A stretch of DNA of 64,000 nt from Marinobacterium litorale DSM 23545 (GCF_000428985.1 NZ_AUAZ01000002.1:1-64000), one strand, 5' to 3'. Shown: positions 14,248 to 23,170, counted from the first letter of the stretch. The notes: generated by a model from the sequence alone, not told the origin. Program-made: numbers and translations.

Positions 14248-17112
14248 TTGTCCAACGAGCAATTTGTTCCGGGTCAACGCTGGATCAGCAACACCGAAGC
14301 CGATCTTGGCCTCGGCATCGTTATCGAATGCGTCAACCGACGGGTGGAAATAGGCTTCCCCGCGGTTGTCGAACAACGCACCTATGCGATTGATAACGCG
14401 CCGCTGAGTCGGGTGATCTACGAGCCGGGAGAAGTTGTCCAGAACCATGTCGGTGACTCTCTGACCATCATCGAGCGGATGGAGAACCGCGGCTGTTATA
14501 TCTACCGCTGCGAAGATGAGCAGGGCGGGGAAGTGATCCTGCCGGAGCCTGAACTGAATAGCGCGGTGCATTTCGCCCGGCCTGAGCAGCGCATGCTGGT
14601 AGGGCAGATCGACCGCCATGGGCTCTTCAAGCTGCGTGTACGTACGCTTGAACACCACCATCGGCTGATGAGTTCGCCGGTGTACGGCTTGCTGGGGGCG
14701 CGTGTTCAATTGTTGCCACACCAGTTCCATATCGCCTGTGAACTGTCATCCCGTGAGCATCCGAGGGCGCTGCTGGCTGATGAAGTGGGCCTGGGTAAAA
14801 CCATCGAGGCGGGCCTGGTACTGCATCAGCGTCTGATCTCCGGGCGTGCCAGCCGTGTCTTGGTTGTGGTTCCGGACAACCTGACGCACCAGTGGTTGGT
14901 TGAGTTGCTGCGCCGTTTTAATCTGCGTTTCACGTTGCTCGACGAAGCGCGCTGCGAAGCGTTGCTTGATGCCGAAGAGGGCGGCAATCCATTCGAAACA
15001 GCGCAACTGGTGCTGTGCCCCCTGTCGTTGCTTACCCAGCGCGAGGCGCGCCTCACTCAGGCGCTGCGTGCATCCTGGGACCTGCTGGTGGTGGATGAAG
15101 CTCATCATCTGGGCTGGTCCCCAGCCGGGGCCAGCCATGGTTACCGGTGTATCGAGGCGCTTTCTCAAGCTGTGCCGGGAGTATTGCTGCTAACGGCGAC
15201 GCCCGAACAACTGGGCCCCGAAGGGCATTTCGCCCGTTTGCGGTTGTTAGACCCGGAACGCTATCACGATCTCGATACCTTTATGGCCGAGAGCGAGCGT
15301 TTCCATCACCTCAGCCAAATGATCGCGCCGCTGCTGGACGAGGAGGGGCCTGATCGCCTGGCGGCCGATACGCGACTGCAGCATGCAGTGAGCGAATGGT
15401 TGGGCGATAAAGCGCTGGGAGAGTGGTTGGCTCTGCCACTGGAGGAGCGTCAGGCGGGCCTGGATCACCTGATAGCTCAACTGGTTGATCGTCACGGCAC
15501 GGGCCGGGTGCTGTTTCGTAATACCCGCGCCAGCGTTAAAGGGTTTCCTGAGCGGCAGTTAGATGCCATCCCGCTGGAGATGCCCGTTGTCTATGAAGAT
15601 GAAGCGGTCACCGCAGCGCTGTCTGATGTGTTGCATCCGGAAGTACTGCTCGGTGATGAGTGGGTTGAAGTAGACCCCCGCGTAGAATGGTTGGTGGATT
15701 TTCTACGCGACCACAAACGGGAGAAAGCCCTGGTAATCTGTGCACGGGCCGAGACGGCGGTGGCATTGGAGGAGTATCTCAATCTGCGCCAGGGGTTAAG
15801 AACCGCCGCATTTCACGAAGGGATGTCGCTGATTAATCGTGATCGGGCGGCCGCTTATTTTGCCGATACCGAGCTGGGCGCACAGGTGCTCATCTGCTCC
15901 GAGATAGGCTCGGAAGGTCGAAACTTCCAGTTCGCCAGCCATCTGGTGCTGTTTGATCTGCCGTTGAGCCCGGACCTGCTGGAACAGCGTATCGGGCGGC
16001 TGGACCGTATTGGTCAGCGCGCCGATATCGAAATCCATGTGCCCTACTACCAGGACAGCGCCGTTGGCGTGCTTCTCGACTGGTATGACAGCGGTCTGGA
16101 AGCGTTCTCCCGGGTTTGTGCCACCGGCGAAGCGCTCTACCATCAGTTTGCCGGTGAGTTACATGATTGTCTTGCCGATCCCCTTAATGCCGACGCGTTG
16201 GATCAGTTGATTGAGGATACCCGTAATGCGCGTATCGAACTTGAGTCTCGGCTGTCGGCGGGTAGAGATCGTCTGCTGGAGCTGGGAAGCTGTGACCGCG
16301 AGCGCGCCACGGCGTTGACTGAGGCGGTTGAAGCGGCAGAAGCGCGTGCAGAGCTCCAGGCGTACGCGGAGAAGGTCTTTGACCGTTTTGGTGTGGATAC
16401 CCAACCTCACGGTGAAGATGGACTGGTACTGCATATGGGCGAACATATGCTCTGTCAGCTACCCGGCCTTGGAGATGACGGGCTGACACTGACGTTTGAC
16501 CGGGAGCGAGCCCTGTCACGGGAAGATATCGAGTATATGAGCTGGGAGCATCCGCTGCTGGCCGGGACCATGGAGCTGATTCTGGCTGGCGAGTTTGGCA
16601 ACAATGCGCTCTGTACACTCAAACTGCCACCGTTGCCGGCCGGTACACTGTTGCTGGAGGCGATCTTCCAGTTGCGCACCACCGCCCCGAAAGCGCTGCA
16701 GTTGCAACGGTATCTGCCAAAGGGGCTGGTTCGGGTATTGGTTGATGCCAATGGTCAGAACCTGGCGGGAGCGCTGGGCCATGCGCCGCTGAACAAACTG
16801 GCTGAAACCGTGTCCAAAGGGGCATCGCAAAACATGGTTCGTCTGGCCAGGGACCAGATAGTATCTCAGGTAAAACAAGCTAATACGCTGGCACAGAAAG
16901 AGCTGCCGGCACTGGTTGAGCAGGCACTGGAGCGGATGCACAGCGAGCAGGCTGCCGAGTATGAGCGTTTGCAGGCGCTTGCCGAGGTTAATCCCGGTAT
17001 TCACCCGCAGGAGCTCGAAGCACTGGAGGTGCGTCGGCAGACGATGGCGGATGCACTGCAGCGTGCCGAATTAAAACTGGATGCACTTCGCGTGATCCTG
17101 GTCAGAGAGTAG
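14248..17112 (+). CDS. rapA: RNA polymerase-associated ATPase RapA (HepA)
   Basis: A 954-residue SWI/SNF-type ATPase that recycles stalled RNA polymerase. N-terminal Tudor-like domains begin GQRWISNTEADLGLG, closely matching enterobacterial RapA. The ATPase core has DEVGLGKT at 178-185 and DEAH at 283-286, then HGTGRVLFRNTR, CSEIGSEGRNFQFASH and RIGRLDRIGQ in the second lobe. The C-terminal RapA-specific region is complete, ending in LDALRVILV. Family alignment and ATGGAG upstream place the start at TTG 14248. The frame is open to 14191, but the extra 19 residues do not match RapA. Confidence 0.92.
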   Translation: MSNEQFVPGQRWISNTEADLGLGIVIECVNRRVEIGFPAVVEQRTYAIDNAPLSRVIYEPGEVVQNHVGDSLTIIERMENRGCYIYRCEDEQGGEVILPEPELNSAVHFARPEQRMLVGQIDRHGLFKLRVRTLEHHHRLMSSPVYGLLGARVQLLPHQFHIACELSSREHPRALLADEVGLGKTIEAGLVLHQRLISGRASRVLVVVPDNLTHQWLVELLRRFNLRFTLLDEARCEALLDAEEGGNPFETAQLVLCPLSLLTQREARLTQALRASWDLLVVDEAHHLGWSPAGASHGYRCIEALSQAVPGVLLLTATPEQLGPEGHFARLRLLDPERYHDLDTFMAESERFHHLSQMIAPLLDEEGPDRLAADTRLQHAVSEWLGDKALGEWLALPLEERQAGLDHLIAQLVDRHGTGRVLFRNTRASVKGFPERQLDAIPLEMPVVYEDEAVTAALSDVLHPEVLLGDEWVEVDPRVEWLVDFLRDHKREKALVICARAETAVALEEYLNLRQGLRTAAFHEGMSLINRDRAAAYFADTELGAQVLICSEIGSEGRNFQFASHLVLFDLPLSPDLLEQRIGRLDRIGQRADIEIHVPYYQDSAVGVLLDWYDSGLEAFSRVCATGEALYHQFAGELHDCLADPLNADALDQLIEDTRNARIELESRLSAGRDRLLELGSCDRERATALTEAVEAAEARAELQAYAEKVFDRFGVDTQPHGEDGLVLHMGEHMLCQLPGLGDDGLTLTFDRERALSREDIEYMSWEHPLLAGTMELILAGEFGNNALCTLKLPPLPAGTLLLEAIFQLRTTAPKALQLQRYLPKGLVRVLVDANGQNLAGALGHAPLNKLAETVSKGASQNMVRLARDQIVSQVKQANTLAQKELPALVEQALERMHSEQAAEYERLQALAEVNPGIHPQELEALEVRRQTMADALQRAELKLDALRVILVRE

Positions 17113-17174
17113 AGCTTGCAGGTTGGTTTTTGGCAGGTTACTGTTTTTGAAGTATTCCATTGGGAGAAAGCGGG

Positions 17175-17642
17175 TTGCTTAAGGCTTCTCAATCGCGCAT
17201 AAAGCCTGCTTCCAGCGTGAGTCTCTTCGTGCTTGCGCTGGTATTACTGTTGGGACAGGCCATCGCGTTCTATCAGAGTGCTACTCAGGCAGCTTCCGGG
17301 GCGGCGCTGGTCACCCTGCAGTCAATGGATATGACGGGTAACATGGGTGAGGGGGACGCGCACCTGTCCTCCTGTGAGGGTGCCGCGAAGTCCCAGGTAC
17401 ACTGCCGAATACCCTCCAGTCAGTTCAGCCATTCCACAGAGCAGCCCTGCTGTGAAATAGAGCAGGCGGCGCATTGCGCGGGTGGTCATTGTGCGCCCGG
17501 TACGGCACTGTTTGTTACGACACTGTTTGAGCCGCCTGTGTTGGGTGAGGTTTCTGTTATCGATATCCGCTCGGTTCCTTCTGAGGGCCACAAAACCCTG
17601 CCCTGGCAACCACCAAAAGTTAGCCGAACAAGTGCCGCCTGA
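17175..17642 (+). CDS. Small exported Cys/His-rich protein, copper-cluster hypothetical
   Basis: A 155-residue protein of unknown function. One hydrophobic segment near the N-terminus (SLFVLALVLLLGQAIAF) acts as a signal peptide or anchor. The mature part is rich in Cys and His (CRIPSSQFSHSTEQPCCEIE and HCAGGHCAP) and Met (SMDMTGNM), as expected for a periplasmic copper ligand. It precedes a DUF411 lipoprotein and CopC, which supports a role in copper handling. It resembles DUF2946-type proteins in layout, but this is not certain. The start is placed at TTG 17175, because GGGAG lies 8 bases upstream; TTG 17160 is also in frame. Confidence 0.6.
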   Translation: MLKASQSRIKPASSVSLFVLALVLLLGQAIAFYQSATQAASGAALVTLQSMDMTGNMGEGDAHLSSCEGAAKSQVHCRIPSSQFSHSTEQPCCEIEQAAHCAGGHCAPGTALFVTTLFEPPVLGEVSVIDIRSVPSEGHKTLPWQPPKVSRTSAA

Positions 17643-17722
17643 GTGCCGTTGAGGCCTGGGCGTCGCGCAGCATATTTCGCGTTTACTGCGTTTGATTTCG
17701 GATTTAACTTTGAGGAAGTGTC

Positions 17723-18247
17723 ATGTCTTTTGTTTCTACTACAACCAAAACCCTTTTGCTGCTTGGTGCCCCTGTGTTTTTGGCAGCCTGCTCTGAGAGC
17801 TCCGCGACCGATAGTAATGCGACGGCACATGCTGCAAAAGCGGCCGAGGTGGTCGAGTTGGATGTTTACAAAAGCCCGACCTGTGGTTGCTGCACCAGCT
17901 GGATTGAACATGCGGACAAACATGGTTTTGCATCTACCGTGCATCACCCGGATGACCTGAATGCTGTGAAAGATCAGTATGGTGTTGCCGCTCGGCTCCG
18001 CTCCTGCCATACCGCTGTCTCCGAGGCTGGGTATGTTTTCGAAGGGCACGTCCCGGCGAAGCTCGTTACACAGTTTTTGAATAATCCGCCAGCCGGTGCA
18101 ATCGGTTTGTCGGTGCCGGGTATGCCAGCAGGCAGCCCTGGGATGGAGATGGGGGACCGCTTTGATCCCTATCCTGTTGTCCTGATGAATAAGGATGGCA
18201 CCTTCTCCCTCTATCAGGAGATCAACGAGCAGGAGGAGCAGTACTGA
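17723..18247 (+). CDS. DUF411 metal-binding lipoprotein
   Basis: A 174-residue protein with a lipoprotein signal (LAAC, Cys23). The DUF411 domain follows, with YKSPTCGCCTSWIEH near residues 49-64 and RSCHTAVSEAGYVFEGHVP further on. These Cys and His residues are the likely metal ligands. DUF411 proteins are often found with copper resistance genes. A Met-rich stretch (GMPAGSPGMEMG) lies near the C-terminus. It overlaps copC by one base (TGATG), indicating an operon. Confidence 0.85.
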   Translation: MSFVSTTTKTLLLLGAPVFLAACSESSATDSNATAHAAKAAEVVELDVYKSPTCGCCTSWIEHADKHGFASTVHHPDDLNAVKDQYGVAARLRSCHTAVSEAGYVFEGHVPAKLVTQFLNNPPAGAIGLSVPGMPAGSPGMEMGDRFDPYPVVLMNKDGTFSLYQEINEQEEQY

Positions 18248-18603
18248 TGTCTTTAGCAACCGCTTTTAAGGCCTTGGCCCTATCGTTGACTTTCTCAGTG
18301 TCTGCGTCGGTATTTGCCCATACCGGCCTGAAAGAGAGTTCGCCGGGGCAGGGCGCCGTGGTTACCGAGCCGGTGGGCGAAATTACACTCTCGTTCACGG
18401 GGCCGGTCCGGCTGGTTAAAGTCGAAATGATCAGCGTGGATGCGGGCGCAGTCGATCTGGATTTTCTTCCTTCGATCGGCCCGGGCACTGACTTTGAAGT
18501 GGGCGTTCCTCCACTTCAGCCCGGTCAGTACCGGGTCGACTGGATGGCGATGGGCGCGGATGGCCATAAGATTACGGGCCAGTTCGAGTTTAGCCGGCGT
18601 TGA
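18247..18603 (+). CDS. copC: Periplasmic copper-binding protein CopC
   Basis: A 118-residue protein. The signal peptide is about 24 residues, leaving His25 at the mature N-terminus. This His, with Asp105 and His107 in ADGHKITG, matches the Cu(II) site of CopC proteins. The beta-barrel pattern ends in PGQYRVDWMAMGADGH, typical of the family. Its ATG overlaps the stop of the DUF411 gene. No copD-like membrane gene follows, because the next gene is a convergent LysR regulator, so this copC is not next to its common partner. Confidence 0.88.
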   Translation: MSLATAFKALALSLTFSVSASVFAHTGLKESSPGQGAVVTEPVGEITLSFTGPVRLVKVEMISVDAGAVDLDFLPSIGPGTDFEVGVPPLQPGQYRVDWMAMGADGHKITGQFEFSRR

Positions 18604-18632
18604 AAAACCAGGCTGTGAGCGAGTGACGACGG

Positions 18633-19574
18633 TCAGGAACAGCTGTCTGGGGGCAGCTGTTCTGCCCGGTTTTCGAGTACGAGCTGGCGGAACCACCTGT
18701 GCATAGGATCCTGATGAAAGCGCGCGTGCCAGTAGAGATAAAACTGGATGATAGGCTGTGGGATTTCTGAAGGCAGAGGACGGGTCACCAGCTTATGGCT
18801 TTGGCATAGCCGTTCAGCCAGGCGGGCAGGAACCGCGAATATAAGATCGGTGTGCTCACAAAACTCCGGGATATTGAAAAAACTGGATAGGCGTGCTGCA
18901 ACTCGGCGCTGATAGCCCATCTGTTTCAGATGCATATCGACAATGGCGGGTCCCTTGCCGCTGATTGAGACAAACCCATGGGCAGCGCTGAGATAACGCT
19001 CCAACGTTAGCTCCCCCTGCGCCAACGGGTTCTGCTCGCTCATCACGCAGAGCGAATAGGTGCGATCGATCTCGGCTCGGTGGAATTGGTCAGTTGCAAA
19101 ATCCGGCTCCTGGCCGCTCAAGGCCAGGTGGAGTTCGCCCCTGGCGAGGCTGACAAAGTAGTCCGCCGGCTTCGATAGAATCTCCAGGCTCATGCCTGGG
19201 GCCTGGTCACGTAGCCGTTTCATGATATCCGGCATGTAGAGAGCCATTTCCATATCGAGGGCGCCCACTCGCACTGTCTCCGAAGCGCTGCTCGGGTCAA
19301 AACTCATGGGTGCGACCATCTGCTTAACGCCGGACAGAACCGTTTTGAGTGTAGGTTGCAGGTAGCGTGCACGCGCGCTCAGATCATAGCCTTCATCACC
19401 CCGTACCAGCAGCGGGTCGGAAAACATCTCCCGCAGCCGTGACAGTGCCCGGCTCACTGCGGGTTGGCTCATCTCTAGCCTTTGTGCGGCCGCCGTTACC
19501 TGTCGTTCCTCCAGTAGCGCATCAAGGATGACAAGCAGGTTTAGATCTAAAGATCGTATATTCACATCGCGCAT
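18633..19574 (-). CDS. LysR-family transcriptional regulator
   Basis: A 313-residue regulator. The winged helix-turn-helix is at about 10-70 (LLEERQVTAAAQRLEMSQPA is part of it) and an effector-binding domain follows at about 95-300. It is divergent from the cytochrome b561/yceI pair, a typical LysR arrangement. The inverted repeat ATATTTG-N6-CAAATAT overlaps its proposed ATG at 19574, so the true start may lie slightly further in, or the protein may repress itself there. A GTG at 19586 would add four residues. The effector is unknown. Confidence 0.85.
   Translation of the reverse strand: MRDVNIRSLDLNLLVILDALLEERQVTAAAQRLEMSQPAVSRALSRLREMFSDPLLVRGDEGYDLSARARYLQPTLKTVLSGVKQMVAPMSFDPSSASETVRVGALDMEMALYMPDIMKRLRDQAPGMSLEILSKPADYFVSLARGELHLALSGQEPDFATDQFHRAEIDRTYSLCVMSEQNPLAQGELTLERYLSAAHGFVSISGKGPAIVDMHLKQMGYQRRVAARLSSFFNIPEFCEHTDLIFAVPARLAERLCQSHKLVTRPLPSEIPQPIIQFYLYWHARFHQDPMHRWFRQLVLENRAEQLPPDSCS
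18637..18662 (+). terminator. Stem-loop downstream of copC, inside the 3' end of the LysR gene
   Basis: GAACAGCTG, an 8-base loop and CAGCTGTTC form a 9-bp perfect stem. On the plus strand it is followed by TGCCCGGTTTT. It may end the copper transcript, though the T-tract is poor. Confidence 0.45.
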
Positions 19575-19592
19575 ATTTGAAATCACAAATAT
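19573..19592. promoter_or_regulatory. Inverted repeat ATATTTG-N6-CAAATAT, LysR-type operator candidate
   Basis: A perfect 7-bp inverted repeat between the LysR gene and the cytochrome b561 gene, containing the T-N11-A pattern used by LysR regulators. It overlaps the likely start codon of the LysR gene, consistent with autoregulation. Confidence 0.5.
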
Positions 19593-19662
19593 TCATTTGA
19601 GGCATTTAGTGTCGACCTTTATGCTCTGCATTACAACTTTATTGATGCAGTGCAGGGCGAGA

Positions 19663-20223
19663 ATGGCAGAGAGTCAGGAGCAGCGAGGCGACGTTCAGAG
19701 CTACGGGCGTTTCACCGTTTTTATTCATTGGCTGATGGCGTTGGCCATTATCGGTATGTACCCATTGGGACTCTATATCGACAGCCTGACCTACTATGAT
19801 GCGGCTTACCAGACGGTGCCTCATTGGCATAAAAGTATAGGCCTGATGGTGCTGGCTGCTCTGATCGTACGCGTTATCTGGAAGCTGGTAACCCCACAGC
19901 CCGGACCGATCTCCAGCCATGGTGCCGTGGTCAGGCTGGCCACGGTAATCGGGCACCTGTCCCTGTACCTGTTGATGGCGATCACGCTTATATCCGGGTA
20001 CATGATTTCTACCGCCGATGGCGATCCGATCCAACTGTTTAACTGGATCTCAGTGCCCGCGTTGCCGGCTGTGGTCGAGAATCAGGAGGATGTGGCCGGT
20101 GATATCCACTATTGGAGCGCAACCCTGTTGATTGTGCTGGCGGGTATCCATGCCCTGGCGGCTCTGAAGCACCATTTTATCGACCGTGATAACACCCTTA
20201 AACGTATGACGGCTATTAACTAG
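19663..20223 (+). CDS. Cytochrome b561 family membrane protein
   Basis: A 186-residue protein with four membrane helices. Haem-ligand histidines are visible in [24 protein letters not shown] and [11 protein letters not shown]. It moves electrons within the inner membrane, possibly between quinol and a periplasmic acceptor. It sits 8 bases before yceI, a pairing common in proteobacteria. The start is taken at the ATG giving MAESQ. An upstream ATG at 19645 and an open frame to 19528 exist but would add a non-family leader. Confidence 0.85.
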   Translation: MAESQEQRGDVQSYGRFTVFIHWLMALAIIGMYPLGLYIDSLTYYDAAYQTVPHWHKSIGLMVLAALIVRVIWKLVTPQPGPISSHGAVVRLATVIGHLSLYLLMAITLISGYMISTADGDPIQLFNWISVPALPAVVENQEDVAGDIHYWSATLLIVLAGIHALAALKHHFIDRDNTLKRMTAIN

Positions 20224-20231
20224 GAGTGAGT

Positions 20232-20810
20232 ATGAAGAAGCAACTGATTAAAGGTCTGGCCCTGGCGGGTCTTATCTCCACGGCCCCTCTGGCGATGGCT
20301 GCAGACTATGCGATCGATACCAAGGGGCAGCACGCATCGGTCCATTTTAAGATCAACCACCTGGGCTACAGCTGGGTGGTGGGCCGTTTTAACGATTTCA
20401 GCGGCAGCTTCAGCTACGATGCCGAGAATCCCTCTGCATCCTCTGTGCAGGTTGAGGTGGATACGACGAGCCTGGATACAAACCACGCGGAGCGCGATAA
20501 GCACTTGCGCAGCGGTGATTTTCTGGATGCCGACACCTATCCGACCGCGACGTTCGTCAGCACTGGCTTTGAGCCCAAAGCCGATGGCAGTGGCGTAATC
20601 ACCGGTGACTTGACGCTGCGCGGTGTCACCAAGCCGATTACCATCGAAATGAGCAAGGTGGGTGAAGGTGAAGATCCCTGGGGTGGTTACCGTGCCGGTT
20701 TTACCGGTACCACCGAGTTCAAGTTGAAGGATTTCGGTATCGACTATAATTTGGGTCCGGCTGCAGAAACCGTGTACATGCAGCTTGAGGTTGAAGGCGT
20801 TCGCCAGTAA
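20232..20810 (+). CDS. YceI-family periplasmic protein
   Basis: A 192-residue protein. The signal peptide ends at ALAMA followed by ADYAIDT. The rest is a lipocalin-like YceI domain with [20 protein letters not shown], the [18 protein letters not shown] segment and [12 protein letters not shown]. YceI proteins bind isoprenoid or polyprenyl lipids. TAGGAGTGAGT just before the ATG is a clear ribosome-binding site. It is cotranscribed with cytochrome b561 and ends at a strong terminator. Confidence 0.92.
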   Translation: MKKQLIKGLALAGLISTAPLAMAADYAIDTKGQHASVHFKINHLGYSWVVGRFNDFSGSFSYDAENPSASSVQVEVDTTSLDTNHAERDKHLRSGDFLDADTYPTATFVSTGFEPKADGSGVITGDLTLRGVTKPITIEMSKVGEGEDPWGGYRAGFTGTTEFKLKDFGIDYNLGPAAETVYMQLEVEGVRQ

Positions 20811-20875
20811 GCCTGAGACTCCACCGCCCCTCGGGGCGGGCAGGAGGTCCACGCGCCTGAGTTAAGGTGCATCGG

Positions 20876-20908
20876 CACCGCCTCACAGGGATGTGAGGCG
20901 GTGTTTTT
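20876..20908 (+). terminator. Rho-independent terminator after yceI
   Basis: CACCGCCTCAC, a 6-base loop and GTGAGGCGGTG form an 11-bp perfect stem followed by TTTTT. A second GC-rich palindrome (CCGCCCC-TC-GGGGCGG, 20823-20838) lies just after the stop codon. Confidence 0.9.
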
Positions 20909-20972
20909 ATATCCGGGTTGTTTTTCCGCTATCCTGACTATTGTCGCTGTTTGAATATAAAAGCCCTGTGTT

Positions 20973-21794
20973 ATGCTGAAACAGGCTCGGCGCTGCCTGG
21001 CTGCCGGAGATGCGAAGGGGGAATTCGTGCGGGAACAGAAAAACTTTCGCCGCTTAGGGTGTGCGGAATGTGCGCAGGGTTGCGCATTGGATTTTGATTT
21101 CACCATGGCGCTCCAGCCCATCGTTGACATACGGGAACGGCGGGTTTACTCCCACGAGGCCCTCGTGCGAGGCATCGGGAACAAGCCTGCGGGATGGGTG
21201 TTCGAGCACGTCAATGACGAAAACCGGTATCAGTTTGATCAGACATGCCGAGTGAAAGCGATCGAACTCGCCAGCCGGCTGAATCTGGATACCTTTCTCA
21301 ATATCAACTTTCTGCCCACCGCCGTCTACCGGCCGGAGCTCTGTATACGCACAACACTGGAAGCCGCCGAGCGTTTCGGGTTTCCGGCAGAGCGAATTAT
21401 TTTCGAGTTTACCGAAGTGGATCGGGTGGATGATGCAGACCATCTGCAATCCATTGTTAACTACTATCGTCACCTCGGATTCAAGACCGCCATCGATGAT
21501 TTTGGGGCCGGGTACTCCGGACTCAATATGCTGGCAGATACGCCGGTAGACATCGTTAAACTCGATATGGCTCTGATCCGTGATATCGACAAGGACCGGA
21601 CGCGTCAGGCGATTTTACGCGGTGTTTCCCGGATCTGTGCGGAGCTGGGGACGACCCTGATCGCAGAGGGGGTCGAAACCGCAGAGGAGCTTAAAGTTCT
21701 GCAGGACGAAGGTGTCGAGCTGATTCAGGGCTTCTACTTCTCTAAACCCATCTACGAAGGTGCGGGAGAAGTTTCAGAGACGCTGTACCTCTGA
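20973..21794 (+). CDS. EAL-domain cyclic-di-GMP phosphodiesterase with N-terminal Cys cluster
   Basis: A 273-residue protein that is essentially one EAL domain. It has HEALVRG near the start, IDDFGAGYSGLNML in the middle, and IAEGVETAEELKVL and FYFSKP near the end. Metal-binding and catalytic motifs look intact, so it should hydrolyse cyclic-di-GMP to pGpG. A short N-terminal segment has C30, C33 and C37 (GCAECAQGC), which could bind a metal or respond to redox. The EALVRG variant is also seen in BLUF-linked EAL proteins. The start at ATG 20973 lacks a good ribosome-binding site; GTG 21027 with AAGGGGG upstream is an alternative that keeps the cysteines. Confidence 0.85.
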   Translation: MLKQARRCLAAGDAKGEFVREQKNFRRLGCAECAQGCALDFDFTMALQPIVDIRERRVYSHEALVRGIGNKPAGWVFEHVNDENRYQFDQTCRVKAIELASRLNLDTFLNINFLPTAVYRPELCIRTTLEAAERFGFPAERIIFEFTEVDRVDDADHLQSIVNYYRHLGFKTAIDDFGAGYSGLNMLADTPVDIVKLDMALIRDIDKDRTRQAILRGVSRICAELGTTLIAEGVETAEELKVLQDEGVELIQGFYFSKPIYEGAGEVSETLYL

Positions 21795-21830
21795 TCCCGC
21801 CCCTTGGTTGAAATTTTCTCCGGTGGCTAC

Positions 21831-21844
21831 CACCTTTAAAGGTG
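21831..21844. promoter_or_regulatory. Palindrome CACCTTTAAAGGTG upstream of the permease gene
   Basis: A perfect 14-base palindrome 22 bases before the His-rich permease gene. It resembles operators of small metal sensors only in general shape. The protein that binds it is unknown. Confidence 0.45.
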
Positions 21845-21866
21845 TGTTTGGCTACTCGGAGGATTA

Positions 21867-23153
21867 ATGACCACTTTTCTGGAAAGTTGGCAACAGGCGG
21901 CACAGACCAGTGCCGGTTTTTTTTGGAGTGCGCTCTGGGCCTTTGTGCTGGGTTATCTGATCAGTAGCCTGATTCAGGTGCTGGTGACAGAGCATCGGAT
22001 GCAAAAGGCGATGGGACAAACCGGCCCTCGCAGCGTCGCGTTGGGTACCTTCTTCGGTTTTATCTCCAGCTCCTGTAGTTTTGCGGCACTCTCTACAACC
22101 CGGGCACTCTTCCAAAAGGGGGCGGGCCTGGTACCCGCAATGGCTTTTCTTCTGGCCTCAACCAACCTTGTTATAGAACTGGGGATCGTGATTGCGATCT
22201 TTCTCAGCTGGCAATTTGTGGTGGGTGAGTATTTAGGCGGCATCCTGCTGATTCTGTTTGCCTGGCTGTTTATCCGTTTGACCAAGCCCGAGCGACTGAT
22301 TAAACAAGCGCGTGATAAGGCGGGCAGTGACGATGATGAAGAAGAGGGTGGCTCGCAAAGCTGGCAGGAGAAAGTGACATCCGCTGAGGGGTGGCAACAG
22401 ATCGGCCAGACCTATGTCATGGAGTGGCAGATGGTATGGCGGGATGTGTTGGTCGGCTTTACCGTTGCCGGGGTTATATCCGCCTTTGTGCCGGATGCGT
22501 TTTTCGAAGCGCTGTTTATCGGGTCGGGATCGGGTGGTCAGGCCAGTTTCTGGGAAGTGCTGATGCAGACTGTCATCGGCCCCGTCGCTGCATTTTTCAC
22601 CTTTATCGGCTCCATGGGTAACATTCCCCTGGCGGCGCTCCTGTATGACCATGGGGTGAGCTTTGCCGGTGTCATGGCGTTTATTTTTTCTGACCTGGTG
22701 GTCCTGCCGGTACTGCGTATCAATGCCGCCTACTACGGTTGGAAAATGGCCCTCTATATCCTGTTGATGCTGCTGGCCGGGCTGGTTTGTGTATCCCTGT
22801 TGATGCACTACGGTTTTGCTCTGGCCGGTGTGCTGCCTGATGCGTCACTGAGTCAGTCGATCATGGAGCGGGATCTGTTCAAGCTCGATTACGGGTTCTG
22901 GCTGAACCTGATCTTTCTGATTGTTTCGGGGCTGCTGATTTGGTGCGCACGCAGGCAAATTCAGACTGCTGATCACGATCATCACGATCATCACGATCAT
23001 CACGATCATCACGATCATTCCGGTGGTGGTGGCCATCACCATCACCACCATCACCATGGCGGAGGAAGTATAGGCGACCGGATTCTCAACACGCTGGTGG
23101 TTGTCGCCGTCGTCTGGCTGATTGGCGGACTGATTGTTCCCGTTCTGATTTAA
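21867..23153 (+). CDS. Permease of the DUF318/ArsP_1 (YraQ) family with a His-rich loop
   Basis: A 428-residue inner-membrane protein with about ten hydrophobic segments and the family pattern GTFFGFISSSCSFAALSTTRALF in the first half, mirrored by GPVAAFFTFIGSMGNIPLAALL in the second. Relatives include ArsP (organoarsenical efflux) and YraQ. Before the last membrane segment, a soluble loop has a repeated His-Asp run and then eight consecutive His, probably a cytoplasmic or periplasmic metal-binding tail. The start ATG has GGAGGATTA upstream. The transported substrate is unknown; a divalent metal or metal complex is suggested by the His loop only. Confidence 0.8.
   Translation: MTTFLESWQQAAQTSAGFFWSALWAFVLGYLISSLIQVLVTEHRMQKAMGQTGPRSVALGTFFGFISSSCSFAALSTTRALFQKGAGLVPAMAFLLASTNLVIELGIVIAIFLSWQFVVGEYLGGILLILFAWLFIRLTKPERLIKQARDKAGSDDDEEEGGSQSWQEKVTSAEGWQQIGQTYVMEWQMVWRDVLVGFTVAGVISAFVPDAFFEALFIGSGSGGQASFWEVLMQTVIGPVAAFFTFIGSMGNIPLAALLYDHGVSFAGVMAFIFSDLVVLPVLRINAAYYGWKMALYILLMLLAGLVCVSLLMHYGFALAGVLPDASLSQSIMERDLFKLDYGFWLNLIFLIVSGLLIWCARRQIQTADHDHHDHHDHHDHHDHSGGGGHHHHHHHHGGGSIGDRILNTLVVVAVVWLIGGLIVPVLI
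22974..23018 (+). repeat. Five tandem copies of CACGATCAT inside the permease gene
   Basis: Five exact 9-base units at 22974-23018 encode a His-Asp-His repeat. Because the unit is a multiple of three, changes in copy number would lengthen or shorten the His-rich loop without breaking the frame. A second His-coding run follows at 23033-23056. Confidence 0.9.
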
Positions 23154-23170
23154 ACCAACGCGGGCATAAA

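Noticed and set aside
19540-19560. Palindrome TTTAGATCTAAA as an operator
   Set aside because: It lies inside the LysR coding sequence at codons fixed by the helix-turn-helix family pattern, so chance is likely.
22971-23056. CRISPR-like or minisatellite array
   Set aside because: The repeats are 9-base coding units without spacers inside a permease gene.
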